Source of the DNA: Rhyacophila brunnea
Taxonomy: Eukaryota > Arthropoda > Insecta > Trichoptera > Rhyacophilidae
NCBI GenBank assembly: GCA_022495005.1
Contig: JAGYXB010000653.1
Coordinates: 1,116,001-1,180,000 of the forward strand
Direction: 5' to 3'
DNA: 64,000 nt
Each line of letters begins with the position of its first letter. Position 1 is the first letter of the stretch. A program made the translations under genes and the position numbers. Positions 21,776 to 34,045 of this stretch are shown piece by piece. The notes under the pieces are model-generated. The model saw only the letters and a program-made list of their open reading frames with translations. It was not told where the DNA came from and did no database searches.

Positions 21776-24700
21776 ATGAACAAAATGGAAGACGATCCAT
21801 TTTTCTTTGAAACAGATCACTTGGCTTTACGCAATAATAAAGACTATAGATCAATGTTAAGGTACATACTTCTTCTGGAATCTCAAAAAATAAGGCTTGT
21901 TAGGGTTTGTATAACTTTGATTCTATATCCAATATACTTGTTCAATTTTTAGTGAATTAAATATAATTAAAAATGGTAACCAGTTTCCCTACTAAGCGGA
22001 AAGAATGGGCCTTTGCAGAGCGGAGGTTATCTAAACAGGCTTTGTTTTACAAATAATGATTGTTAAGCATTCACTAAATCTATTCAGTGCTACTTCCGGA
22101 TCAAATACTATATGACTTTACCAACCACATGATTTGAACCTGCAACCAATGCTTTAGAATAGGATATTCTACCATTAGTTCATTGTGGTCATTTACACCT
22201 TACACCAGGGCTGGCCCGTGAATTCTTGGCAATGCATATTTTCGCGTCCACAACCTTTTTAATGGGGTACTATATATTATCAGGGGTAGCCAACTTGTGT
22301 GTGGTTATAAAACTTTATGTCTTAAAAATAATGAGTAAAAGATTATTAATGGATAGAAATAATATTTTAAGTAAAAGAAAAATGATACACACATACAATG
22401 ACATTTCACACATATTATAAAAACATACATAATTTTGGAGTAAGTACCTAGGTACTTATATTTAAAAAATGATAAAAATTAAATAAAAGTTCATTAATGA
22501 GAAGCCTACTTCATATCAGCTACTAATCGTTCATAGCAGAGTATGTATGCCGACCAGGGTAATCTTAAAAAAGAGTAATTTCAAATTAGTAATATATAAA
22601 TTTTGAAAGCGTTAAGTATATCTACACCTCTAGTCATTTCTTTCAAAGAAAACATTTCTTCTTAAGAGGGGGCTCAAGAGAAGGAGATTGAAATATAATC
22701 TAGTATCAAAAGGACATCGGTGTCGTTAGGACGTTAATTTAAATCAATATTTTCGCAAAAATCACTAATTATCGGAGATTTTATTTAAAAAAAAAAAAAT
22801 ATTATTGATATTGTCGGCCGTCTTACACATTATTATTTGATAAACAGCTGCACGTGTCCGCCGATCAGAAAACAGGGCTGTCAAAATATTATATGGATTA
22901 ATATTTTTAAAATGTTAATTTCGTCATAGTTTTAATCAAACCTGTAAGTACATACTGATAACTTGGGTGGATATCGTAGCAAACATACTATTGATATATC
23001 TACGGGTATATTATTATTATTACCTAATTCAAATTGAGCATAGGTTGATACTCAAATACTATTATAGTATGTTTATGATTTCGAGAAAATAATAAGATAG
23101 TATATAATCCATATCAATTATTCGAAAACATTACATTTGCATGTAGGTACATGTATAATATAGTGAAAAGGTCAGATACCTGTTTAATTTGCAAGATAAC
23201 ATCAAAATTTGTATATACTTACCTAAATGAAGAATGACATTCATGAGTGAGCACCAGTGGCGAAGGGTGGAGGTAGGCTGTTAAGATCCGCCATCAACAG
23301 TGCACATTAAACTTTTTCACACATACATATTTGTTTTCATTGAAATAAGACTACAATTTACAGATAGTGTTGGTTAGTTTTTAAAATTCAATTAAACCCT
23401 GAGAAACCAAGCCATAATAGATAACAGTCAAAAAATACATGTCTATCTATAAAATATCTAAAATTATGCAATTAAATCATACATAACTTTGAATATTTTA
23501 TAAATAGAATAATATTTTTTATTTATTATAGTTTGGTTTAGGCAGGGCTTAATGAATTAAAAAAATTAACCAACAATATATGTGTAATATGTATTTGTAA
23601 TACAATGAAAACAAATAACTATGAATGAAAAAGTGTGCACAATTTTGTCGTATTGCCCAAATTAGACCAAAACTATTATGGTTTCGTTTAGACCGGGTTT
23701 AATTGATTTTTAAAAACTAACTAACACCATCTGTAAATTGTAGTCTTAGTTCAATAAAAACAAATACATATGACTAAAAAAGTTTAGTGTGCATTATTTA
23801 TAGCGAATCTTAACAGCCTACCTCCACCCTTCACCACTGGTGAGCACGGCTCAAAGCTAGGAAAATGTGTTTTTTTCAATTTGAAAATATTTTAATTGTG
23901 TATTATTTTATTACAGATTCATAATACATTATATAACTAATAGAACATACTGTTTTTTTCTATGAATAAAAAAGACTGGAAGGAACATATTGTGTCACGG
24001 CAATCAAGAAAAACCGGAAAATATGGCTAACAATGCATGATACACAAACATAAAATACACAAAATTACCTATTTAAGTTTACCGCACACGTGCAGACCAC
24101 ACGATATTTGTTTTCGCAAAGTCATCGCTTTCCAAAATGGTGAATTTGGTTGCCAGTTTTTATGGCGATGAATCAGTATGTTCCTTCCTGTCTTTTTTTA
24201 TTCGTAGGTTTGCTTACTATGTACACCAAGAAATTTCCATTTATAAAATCGGAAATGAGTTTTGGAATATAATGCAACTAAAACTGTAAAAATTCTATCA
24301 TGGGTGTTTACTTCTTGAATTAGTTGACCCCAGAAACAACAGGTCCATTCCACTACGTGAACCACAGTGGATATTATGCCGGGATATTACGATATTTACG
24401 TAATATAACGTATATTATACGAATTTTACGATAAGTATGATAATTATCGTAAAATTTATCGAGGTTGTCGCGCGACATGTTGCTAGTGTGGACCCGGCAT
24501 TAGATGCACAAAACTTGAATAAAATATATTATAAATAAAATTTAAAAAGTACAATATAATTAATTGCGTCGACAGCCCTGGCGTCGCCCGCCAGTCGGAT
24601 GGACTAATAAAAAAATGATGTGTCTAGTGACTATATGTTAATAATTATTTTTAGGCACTCATGATATAAATTATTTCGCCCATTGGCTTTACATACAATA

Positions 24701-27700
24701 ATGCTTCTTCCTACCACTTGTTTCACTAGTATAAAAGTGAAGTTGCGTAGCCAATAAAAAGTCACTTTCTTTTTATAATAGGCAGACACTAAATTCTACG
24801 TTTTTAAAAATATTCATTAGAATTAAACAATACCTATTATTTTTAATACGTAGGTCCTAAACATTACAAATAAACACTATTCATTAGTAATGTTTTTTGG
24901 ATAGCACATGAAATAAAAATGTAGGTAGATATGTATGTCAACATCCTTCGTATATTTAGTTCTCGGACAATTTCAGGTTAAAAAGTTATTAATATATTAT
25001 TAAGTTTATATCGTGGCTAACACATAATCAAAAAAAGTTATCATATCCATCATATCAGTTGCAATACTTCACACCAAAGAACTGATAAACATATTGAATT
25101 TAGTAACATTTATTAGAAAGTACTATTTTTGGTCACCCCATAGCTTCACTTCACAAGCTTCACTTGGAGGGAGTTTATTGAGACAAACATTGGCGGCAAC
25201 CTTTTTATATTAACTAGTAGACCAGTTATTATGGACCGCATGTAAAAAAATCATATTTTCAATTCTCAAGGCTGATTCTGTAGAGCTTCCCCTTAAGTTG
25301 TAAATTCTTCAAAAGCTTTACTGATGACAATAAGCAATTGAGCTGTGTCACATACATCTGTTGATTCATCCATTTTTATAAATTATATGTCTATTCATGT
25401 AGAACTGTTTACTTAATATCGCGCGCTTTATAGTAAAAATCGATCTATCTGTTGGCCATACTTACAACTGGCGCTTGGCGGTAGAGCCCCCCAAAATACT
25501 GTCCTTATCTCTGCACTCGATAATAAGAATAAGTCAACATTTGTGTCAAGATATTTTAAATTTTGGATAGTATTCATTTTAGCAGAATCACTTTACAGTT
25601 ACAAGTGTATGGACCGAATCGCTAATTACCAATCTTCATAAAAACATAATTTATACATTATGGACATTTTAATTTACTTTCTTAGTTGAGTTCAATGTAC
25701 TAGTTTTTAAATTCAATTAATGAAAGAATATACTGCAAAATATTGTAATTTATTTATTGATTTATATGTTTTTACCACAGGATATTGAAAGTTTAGCATG
25801 TGAGCAACAAAAGGCCTTGGAATTACCATTTGAATTCGTAAATAATCTAAAAGATGGTAAAATCGACTTTCCAGCTATTAATGCCATCCCAGAGGTAGAT
25901 AGACTTTATATTATTTTATACATCTAATTATTAGAATAATGAATGATCCCATATCTTTTCAAAGTAGAAATTAATTTGTGACTGAATTATGAGATATGCA
26001 ATTAAGTATCTTTGACGCAACACACAACCTGTGGCAGCTACTTAACTCTTAACATCATACCAGTCTATTTTTACGCAACAGATATCATTGATATAATATG
26101 CTGTAAGTGTAGAGTTATATTCGTTTCGGTATAGGAAAGATGAATGTGTGTCCAAGTTCATAAACGAATAAGATCAGCTCTCACGATTGGTCAATGGCCA
26201 TTAGAAAGAAGTAGCATGCTTTCTTTATCTGTACATCAAGATAGCATCTAAAAATACTCAATTAAAAATAATATGTCCAGATTCAGGAGAGAATAATGTA
26301 TCATTTTCCGTGACAATCATACACCGTATGGTCCGTGAACAATTAGAACATGGACAAAATTAGGTAACTACTTTGATTTAATAAACAAAAACCGATCGCC
26401 AATAGTAGCTTGATATGGAAGAACGCTGATAAGCAGGTATTAAAATACCAATAATTAAAGTTTGTCGTCATTAGTATGTCACCTCGTAGCATAGTAGATA
26501 AAGCGCGGATTGATGCAGGTTCAAGAGATGCAGGTTCGATTCCAGCCGGGTGTCTTACTTTTTTCAAAAAGATTTTATCTATTGGTTATAATATATTTTC
26601 TCAGAAGTGTTTTTCAAAATTATGTATGTTCAATAATTAGAATGGTACATTATTCATTGAATAAAAGAAATAGTTAATTAAAACTTAGCTTTGATTTTTG
26701 ATAATTCCTTTTTTATCTTAATATTTTTTAATTGAATTGTTTAATTAAAACACTTTTTAGGTAAATAAATGTATTAAATTGCATGTTCCATAATTACACC
26801 GTCACTAGATCTCCCTGGTACCCATCACACCCCCCCTAATGCTATAAATTTATTATAATATTAATTGAATATAAATTATTTTTCAATTAGGTTCCAACAA
26901 TAGATTGGTCCCAATATGGAATTGACAGTGAAAGAGTGGCTCAGTGGTCCACTAAAATCACTGAACCTCAAACGGAAAGATCTAACAATGTTCTTATTAG
27001 AGGAAGAGCATTTGATCAAACAAAACCAGAAACATTCAATCAGGTTTGTGTAAACCAAACATTTTAACACATTGACTGCTGACTAGATAATTACTTTTTA
27101 ATTATCAAATTTAAATAGCATGCTAATTATATCGAAAGGCCACCTTAATTGTTATGTGCTGGGCGCGTCTTTAGCGTCCAATGTATTAAAGATTATTTTT
27201 GGAAATCAAAACATAAGATGGTCGAGTTTAGTATACACTAGAGCAGTGGTCGGCAACCCAAGTGCATTGGCGTGCCACAAAACAGATAATTCAAAGTACT
27301 GGACACTCAGCGTACCACTGAAGTAAAACTAGTTGAAAATAAAAAAGAAATAAAACCTTGAGGCTCAATTTTGGAAGCTAACACCTAAATATTTGCTTCA
27401 TAGTTTGAAGTTTTTAATTTTTTGCACATTTCCGAATTTTCTTCAGTTAAACGATTTCTATACGAGTTTACAATATTATATTTCATAATAGAGAATTTTT
27501 GCTCACAGTAGTACGTTATACCGAAAACACTTAAAAGAGCGAACGCTACTTTTTTCATACAATGAAATCTGTCTGGGAGACAGGAGTTCATTCCACGTTT
27601 TGGTTATCATGTCAAGATTATTGTATTCGTTTTTCATAATTTCATCTCTGGCAGTTTTGAAGTTTAATTTCCAAATTTAAATCTCTAACTAACTCTATCT

Positions 27701-30700
27701 TAAACTCATATACCTACTCAATGTTCAAAAATTCAAAATATTCTTTATCAATTTTGTAACTAACTTTAATGTCAGGTTGCAAAATATATATCTATTTATT
27801 ACTTCCCACTCTTGGTGCCGCTACATACAATTAATTGTCCGTGACTGAAGCATTCCGATCTAATGTGGCAGCACTGTGTCGCCCGCGCCGCGCCCGCTCG
27901 TTTGGCTCCCTGCCGATAAGCGATTCTAATAACACAATTATTTGCATCTAACTTTGCCATTTGACCTCCGAACGAGCTGAAATAAACGCCAATATTTTTT
28001 ATAATCATCAATCAATCTAAAATTTGAGACCCCAACCACGCACTCCGGCTCGTCAGCCTCCGTCTACAGTCCAAATTTTGTCGAAATCAGACTGCGCGTG
28101 TAGATTTGCATAAAGAAAAACCAAAGGACTGTACAAACATCCAAATATATTCTTCAAATTATAGTATAGATATCAGCCATTACGTGGAGTGTCCACAAAC
28201 TTTTTTAATTTTGGAAAATATAAAAAACTTTTAAATTACTGAAAAGTAAGTACCGAAAATTTTAACAAATTGTCATTTTCGAGGAGTGTCACTTAGTGGT
28301 ACGCGTGGCATAGGTTGCCGGACGCTGCACTAAATGACTAGAGCCTCGAGTTGCGTCATTAATGCGTTCCACCAGAAGGCGACGCGTCTATAAACGACTC
28401 AACTCAAAATTCCATTTTGGATATATTGAAATAAAAATGATAAATAAGTTCTTTAGTGATTAAGAATTAGTAAATAATGTTTATTGCAATAATAATTAAG
28501 TCTTTAGAGAACATTAGGAATGAAATCCCTAAAAAAATTAGGTTAAAGTTTCATTATATCGAGGGAAATCCCCGAAAAATTTAAGATAAACCGTTTTTTT
28601 AGTTGCGTCACATAACGACGCAACTCTAGTACCACATATTTTAGCAACGCAAGTTTGGTGTAATTTGTACTATACAATCTATACATAAACTTTTTCCAAC
28701 ATAAAATAAGAGGGAACATTGATACTTGCTTATTGTTAGCAATATAATATTCTTTTACAGTAGGTGCACTCTCAGTAATCCGCCGCTCGATTATCCGACA
28801 ACTACTATAATCCGCCGTTATTTTTACTAGTTGAAAGCTCAAAATCAAGCTCTATAATTAGCCGGTATTCGATTGTCAAATTCAGTAGTCCGCCGCGTAC
28901 GGGTACGTGATGAGACGGGTTTACTTTGGAAACTTCTCCTTCGTAATACGTACGTTCATCGAGAAGAAAGTAATGTACCAGGGAGGAAAATGCCCAAGGA
29001 CCGCATCACAATTATGCCGTGCTCCAATACAACCGGGACACACAAAATGAAGCTTTTGGTCCTAGGGAAAGCCAGGAATCCTAAGCTATTCAAGAATATT
29101 TTATTTATAAATACGTGATTTTGATTATAAATAAAACTGTAATTTGCTAGTACAAATTTCTCAAAAAAACTAGTTATACGAAATACCTGTTTTAATTTTT
29201 ACCATATTTTGTATGTATGCTCTATAATCCGCCGATTTCACTAATTGGACACTTGTCTGGTTTTTGGGATGGCGGATTACTGAGAGAGTGTATTTGAAAA
29301 TAAATGATTTTGTTAATGACGATCTGATGATATAAAATTAATGTTCTTATCTGTATCTGATGCAAGTTGTGGACATGTGAAGAACAAAGAAGATTAGAAG
29401 AATTACTAAGACAGTTTCCTGCTGAAGAAATAGAAATGCGACGCTGGACGAAAATTGCTGATGCTTTAGGAAATCGCACACCAAAACAAGTGATGAGTCG
29501 CGTCCAAAAGTATTTCTTCAAGCTACAGCAGGCAAAATTACCAGTTCCTGGACGGATGCCTAGATCATTTCTGTCCAGAGTAATTGGCAAAAATCGTTCT
29601 AAAGTAACTCTTCGACAATCAACATTTTTCCCCGATAGAGATGTGCCTGTATTGATGACTGATTGTCAGGTGATTCTTAATTTAAGATTTCTCAACAAAA
29701 ATACAATTATACATTTTTTTGTGATCCTTCATTTCAACGATTTAATCAAGTTTTCAAAAACTACATCGACTGCTAGATGTATGTCTTTTCTCTTATTAGT
29801 CATTCTACTTTTATCAGAAACTGCAAATTTAGTTTTCTTCTTTATATAAAATGGGTGCGTAATAATAAATCCATTTTTTTAATAGACTGAAGGCGAAATC
29901 AAAGCCCCCGTCATAGAACAGTGGACAAGTTTGGAACTCATGCAAGCTGTTTATGAACGACGGAAGATTGAAGAATCACGTGGAGCACCTCTACCTGTCC
30001 ACACTGGGATATCGGTAAGGGACAATCAGTGTTGCCAAGTCAAAATTTAAAATTTTAGATTTTGACCAAAAAATTCAGTAGATTCTTTAAAATATCAGTA
30101 TGACACCCCGGAAATCCGGGTAGGGAGGGGAGTCGGGGCCGCACAGCCCGATCCGACCTCCGCGCTTAACTCTCCGGTCGACCGGGCGTCAATGACGCCC
30201 TGGTAGCGTGCCGTTTTTCTGTTGAGCTGTCCTCCAGTTTTCGCGCGGTCGGATAGGGGGGGGAGTCGGGGCCGCACAGCCCGATCCGACCTCCGCGCTC
30301 AACTCTCCGGTCGACCGGGTGTCAATGACGCCCTGGTAGCGTGCCGTCGGTTGATACGTGGGAGTCACACGACCAGCTTCCACCCTTCGACTAGCTCAGT
30401 GATGTAAATTGTTTAGGGCGGTCAATAGAAGCTGGGTTTTGTGTTTGGGTAGAGCACGTTCAGTGTAAGGTTAGGTCTTGACAGTTGGGGTAAATATAGG
30501 ATGCCGGGAGGATAAAAATGATGAACGCACCAATTAATCGACGCAAAAGTCAACTGCTTTTATTCACAAAAAAAAGGTACATACACAACACGCAGGACAC
30601 AATTATTAAGTTTACACAGTTTATAAAGTTACAGGCACATTTGAGATTAACCCTTAACACTCGAGTGCCGCCATATCGGCGGCATTATAAGTTTCCCGTA

Positions 30701-33700
30701 TTACTCGAGTGCCGCCGTAGCGGCGGCACGCATATAAAGTCGTTTTTTGTAATATTTTCAGAAATTTTTATAATGCGATTTCAATCAAGTTAGAATGAAT
30801 AATAATAGGTTATTACATTTATCTGAGAAAGAAGTCGGCAAAAGAATACTGCGTGCGTAATTTCAACATAGTATTTTTATCGGAATCTTCTCTTTTTTTA
30901 TTCGTAGGTCGTCGCTTGCAAGCAATGTTTTTTTTTCACATAAATTTTATTCATTGAACGTTCCCAGACTAGAGTGAAGTGTTTGTCACGCATGATTTTG
31001 AAGTGTGTTTATATTTTTTATTGGTTCTCGCTTGCGCAGGGGCGTCTCGTATAGTTAACAGTTTTATATTTGAATACTGTTTTTGATGACAATACTTACT
31101 AGTATATTATGCCGATTCGGAACCTATATAATGTGAAATACTCTAATGAGTCAAATGAAAATTATTACGTATCGATTTATTATTTTTTGAGAAATCTTTT
31201 GATAATGAGTTGTTATGAGCCCGAAACTAATTTAGGAAATTTACGAGACAGCCGCTTATATTACAAGTGTATTTGAAGGCAATTCATTTATATCATATTT
31301 ACAGTCATTCACTCATAACTAGGTATATGTATGGATGATTTACACTTTATAGCCACTTCTCTACATACTGCTATTTCATTACGATTCTGTGATAAGCCAG
31401 GATTACATATTGGAGATTGCTTTGTGAAATACCACACAATGAAGAATTATAAATAAACTAAAAATAAGTACAGTATATTCATTATAAATCTATTTTACAG
31501 AATAAAAAAAAATTTTTTTTTTTTACATTTTTGTCATCAATTAAATGTTTTATATTGAAATTATGCTTTGTACGGAAAAAAGTCTCGAGTAGGTGGTATG
31601 TACCTATAAAAAAAATTTCGAGTGGAAAAGGTTAAAGGTTGGTCAAAGATTGCTGAATATTAATTAAATTTTCACGAGTCGATTCATTTATATTTTTTTT
31701 CACAGTGATCGCACGGCTACACTATTATTTATAGAAGAGTTATCTAAGTTAATTTCTCGATTTTTAAATTATCTAGACACCTCCGGGCGCCTTGTGTCGC
31801 CTAGCAAATCGCGATTCGCGTCACTTAACCGCTACAAGAAGTCGGTACGTAGTAAACACGTGTTGACTAACCGGATAGATTCCTGTCGATACAGAAATCG
31901 TTTTAAAAGAAAGTAGGTAAACAGCACAAATTATATTTTTCACAAAGTCGACTCGAGTCGACACAAAGTGGGACACGAAGTCCGTCGCGTATCGGAGGCT
32001 TCTGCTTACTGACCTGGCCGTCATCACCACTGGTTATCTCCCCGTTTCAGCCTTATTGCTGTCCCTCTCAATCCACCCCTGAACCTAACCCCTCTCTATC
32101 ACTCTCGCCCGCGGCGGGCACCTTCGTCCTTTACCCGCCGTGGGTTTTTTTTGGCTAGAATTTCCGCCAGGTAGCCGTGTTACATGAATTCGGAGAATTG
32201 GGCTCAAAAGGAACAATATTAGGTATGGCTTTTGAAATATTCGAAAACGACTATAAATATTAATCCTACGTGACCAACCTTTATCTCAATCATCTAGTAT
32301 TTTTTTACATTTCTAGTTAATAAATACAGAGCAATTTATCATCGAGCGGCGATAGAAGGACTTTTGGCTTGGCGGACTATAAGAAACATGAATGTGGCAT
32401 CCATAGCTTCGCTCGTAATTTACCCTTAAGGGGTCCTACATACCCGTAGAAACGTGGAGGTATCAAGTAGATTTTAAAATATGGAGAGAACTCACCTTGT
32501 GCAGATAACGACTTTCATGCACTTCATAATATGCTAGTAAAATAATTATGAAAAATAACAATAATAAAACTATTCAGTAGAATGAAACCTTTGAATAATG
32601 CCGCTTGTTATAATTATTGTTCAACTTCATTAAATTTTATTTGTTGATATGTCATAGATTAGTAGGTATACTGATATATGTAAAAATAACAATTTTATTA
32701 TAAACAATGATGATGTCGGTGGGTAAAATGGCACAAATGGAGTTGCAATGCTTTCTTTGTCCATTTGGAAGCGTCATACATAAAAAGGTGTGCGTTAATC
32801 ATTTTTCAAGTTTATTATTAAAATAATCATCAGTTAATTTACAAATATGGAAAAACACAAAATATCAGTAGTTCCTTGAATTTCGAAAAAAATATCAAAG
32901 ACATGGCAACACTGGCGGACAATATTAGTTATCCCAAAGAAAATTATTTTTATGTGATAAACCTTTTTTTTTCTAAAAACTGACATGCTGTTCCCTAAAT
33001 TGATATAGGAAATATTCACATATCTATGTATTTTGTATCTAAATCTAGATTCTCTGGTAATTAGCCAAAAAATGTTTTTTAAAACAGTCGTTGGCCACTT
33101 GCTTATCTTATCAGTGGGTCTATTCTATACTTATCGAACACTAAATTGATAAATAGTATCAAACTTAGGGTAGGTTTGTATCAAAATATTAGCACTTATT
33201 GTAACAATTACACGAAGCTGGTTTTTATTGTTGCAATAAGTGCGATATTTTAACAGCAACAAGATAGGTGCTGTTAAAATATAGCACTTATTGCAACAAT
33301 AAAAACCAACTTCGTGTAATTGTTACAATAAGTGCTAATATTTTGATACAAACCTACCCTAAGTTTGATAATATTTATCACTTTAGCGGTCGATAAGCAT
33401 AGAATAGACCCACTGTCCATACACATATTGAAAAAACAGTATGTATTTTCCAGATGGGAAATTCAAACCTGAGATCCACAACTTCATAGGCAGACACGTT
33501 AATAGACAGATTAACTAAGTTCCACTACAAAACCATGTCACTTCATTTTCATCAGCTTCACTTCCTACTTTTAGAAAATGCTCAGAATTTATTATCTTTT
33601 CTTTCAGTGTATCGGTTGCAGCTGTGACAATATAGTTGGTACACGTTGGACAGATGGCGCCGGATCCGATTGGTGTTCAGATTGCCTCGTTTCTTTTCAA

Positions 33701-33760
33701 CCCTCCACTAAACTTACTCCAATTAGTTCATTTGATTACGGTGAATGTGAAAACCTTTGA
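21776..33760 (+). CDS. Atac1: Atac1/ZZZ3, Myb and ZZ-type zinc finger subunit of the ATAC acetyltransferase complex
   Basis: Six exons, all with matching phase 0 joins: 21776-21904, 25781-25894, 26891-27043, 29367-29669, 29886-30014 and 33608-33760 (stop TGA); 326 aa. Residues 1-80 form a conserved N-terminal helix (ETDHLALRNNKDYRSML, then DIESLACEQQKALELP). Residues about 133-190 are a Myb/SANT domain (TCEEQRRLEELLRQFP, RRWTKIADALGNRTPKQV) followed by the GRMPRSF motif. Residues about 265-310 are a ZZ zinc finger split across exons 5 and 6 (HTGIS, CIGC, SDWCSDC). This order defines ZZZ3/Atac1, a nuclear subunit of the ATAC complex that acetylates histones. The exon 1 donor used (AGG before GTTTGT) is weak; I chose it over the nearer GTACAT because it keeps frame and conserved sequence. 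A second in-frame ATG lies at 21785. Confidence 0.88.
21975..22195 (-). mobile_element. tRNA-derived SINE, diverged reverse copy
   Basis: The minus strand has an A-box-like TGAACTAATGGTAGAATA and a B-box-like GCAGGTTCAAATC, followed by a body whose tail (cctccgctctgcaaaggccc) resembles the SINE tail at 4270-4330. It sits in intron 1 of Atac1. Confidence 0.5.
22200..23246. other. Atac1 intron 1, AT-rich, nothing recognised
   Basis: No coding motif or clean terminal repeats. cagggctggcccgtgaattc at 22206 resembles a hAT-style end (CAGGGCTGGCC), but no partner end was found. Confidence 0.4.
23255..23839. mobile_element. hAT-type foldback MITE
   Basis: 585 bp with long inverted arms (CAGTGGCGAAGGGTGGAGGT on the left, its near complement on the right) and a perfect 8-bp target duplication GTGAGCAC (23247-23254, 23840-23847). 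The right half contains two related blocks (about 23530-23650 and 23690-23800, sharing aaaacaaata and gtgcac motifs), suggesting an internal duplication. Confidence 0.85.
25258..25373 (-). pseudogene. hAT transposase fragment
   Basis: The minus strand translates to DESTDVCDTAQLLIVI with a later frameshift. DESTDxxDTAQL is the conserved N-terminal catalytic-Asp block of hAT transposases of the ZBED5/GTF2IRD2 type. It is a short decayed fragment in intron 1 of Atac1. Confidence 0.6.
26472..26555 (+). repeat. tRNA-like repeat
   Basis: ACCTCGTAGCATAGTAGATA (A-box-like) and GCAGGTTCGATTCCAGCC (B-box-like) in the right order, followed by a T-rich tail. The acceptor stem is imperfect and a duplicated atgcaggttc interrupts the anticodon-variable region, so it is not called a tRNA gene. 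It sits in intron 2 of Atac1. Confidence 0.5.
27244..28327 (-). mobile_element. hAT element, internally decayed
   Basis: The left end CAGTGGTCGGCAACCcaag and the right end (read inward) CAGCGTCCGGCAACCtatg are inverted repeats. The flanking 8-mers cactagag and cactaaat agree at six of eight positions. It contains a transposase C-terminal remnant. It sits in intron 3 of Atac1. Confidence 0.7.
27385..27591 (-). pseudogene. hAT transposase C-terminal (dimerisation) remnant
   Basis: 68 codons containing FALLSVFGITYYCEQKFSIM and NSYRNRLTEENSEMCKKL, which match the hAT C-terminal dimerisation motif (FGSTYxCExxFSxM...YRSRLT). The upstream catalytic regions are missing. Confidence 0.7.
28758..29290 (+). 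mobile_element. Tigger/pogo-like element with transposase fragment
   Basis: Ends carry cactctcagtaatccgcc and its inverted counterpart ggcggattactgagagag next to TA dinucleotides. The interior encodes RVRDETGLLWKLLLRNTYVH, matching the first-Asp block of pogo/Tigger DDE transposases, followed by IMPCSNTTGTHKMKLLVLGK, matching the second-Asp block with the Asp apparently changed to Ser. It is deleted on both sides and ends about 75 bp before exon 4 of Atac1. Confidence 0.75.
30129..30345. repeat. 133-bp tandem duplication
   Basis: The block beginning gggagtcggggccgcacagc and ending ccctggtagcgtgccgt occurs twice, offset by 133 bp, with about three visible differences. It lies within the LTR-like segment. 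Confidence 0.75.
30651..31631. mobile_element. piggyBac-like MITE
   Basis: Flanked by TTAA (30647-30650, 31632-31635). The ends CCCTTAACACTCGAGTG and (inward) CCTTTTCCACTCGAAAT agree in the CACTCGA block. The left sub-terminal region holds two gccgccatatcggcggc-type hairpins (30666-30730). TTAA target and CCY starts are piggyBac traits. No transposase motif was seen. Confidence 0.6.
33112..33415. repeat. Foldback MITE sharing its core with 14512-14765
   Basis: 304 bp, palindromic end to end: CAGTGGGTCTATTCTAT at the left pairs with ATAGAATAGACCCACTG at the right. Inside, gggtaggtttgtatcaaaat and cacttattgtaacaattaca pair with their complements. It lies in intron 5 of Atac1, ending 192 bp before the last exon. 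Confidence 0.85.
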
Positions 33761-33999
33761 TTACAATAAATGCATTACTTGACAAGGGGTCATTACAAAA
33801 TGTTAATCACTTCATATGAGATATATGTCATTTCAGACATAATTTGGAGACAACTTGTTTGTGTACTTCTCAGTGTTACGAACTATGTACTCCGTCCCCA
33901 TCAATTGAATGTATGATTTTTAAGTGTCGATGTTGCGTTGATTCTCTATGTGGACAGGACCAACTTACATTACTTTGTGTGGTGATAAAGGAGTGATAA

Positions 34000-34005
34000 A
34001 ATAAA
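34000..34005 (+). terminator. Candidate poly(A) signal of Atac1
   Basis: AATAAA 240 bp after the Atac1 stop codon. Confidence 0.55.
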
Positions 34006-34039
34006 TTTTTAATGAAACAAAACCATTACTTAAAATCTA

Positions 34040-34045
34040 TTTATT
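34040..34045 (-). terminator. Candidate poly(A) signal of RPB1
   Basis: AATAAA on the minus strand, 585 bp after the RPB1 stop. Alternatives on the same strand lie at about 34139 and 34318; which is used cannot be told from sequence. Confidence 0.4.

Larger units (their letters stand above)
30101..32184 (-). mobile_element. Probable solo LTR, interrupted
   Basis: The minus strand starts TGTAACACGGCTACC and ends GGGGTGTCA (TG...CA ends) and carries an AATAAA signal (complement of 30559-30564). Without the piggyBac-like insertion it is about 1.1 kb. Composition is GC-rich near the 3' end. No target duplication was found (cagta against tgaat), so the boundaries are tentative. Confidence 0.45.
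30027..32914. mobile_element. hAT-type element, family B, copy 2, interrupted
   Basis: The left end CAGTGTTGCCAAGTCAAAAT is identical to copy 1 at 18368; the right end is CATGGCAACACTG. The flanks gggacaat (30019-30026) and cggacaat (32916-32923) look like an 8-bp duplication with one mismatch and one extra base. Blocks such as gagaactcaccttgtgcaga (about 32489) match copy 1 (about 18819). An LTR-like segment, itself split by a piggyBac-like element, is inserted near the left end. It starts 12 bp after the exon 5 splice donor of Atac1. Confidence 0.75.

Noticed and set aside
26472..26555. tRNA gene
   Set aside because: A and B boxes are present, but the acceptor stem is imperfect and a duplicated stretch interrupts the core. 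The same holds for 9323-9425 and 14022-14105.
28873..29118. An 81-codon plus-strand frame as a possible exon of Atac1
   Set aside because: It encodes pogo/Tigger transposase motifs between that element's terminal repeats and has no splice sites in phase with Atac1.
30095..30407. Several GC-rich overlapping frames as a gene
   Set aside because: They come from a 133-bp tandem duplication in the LTR-like segment and show no protein motif.
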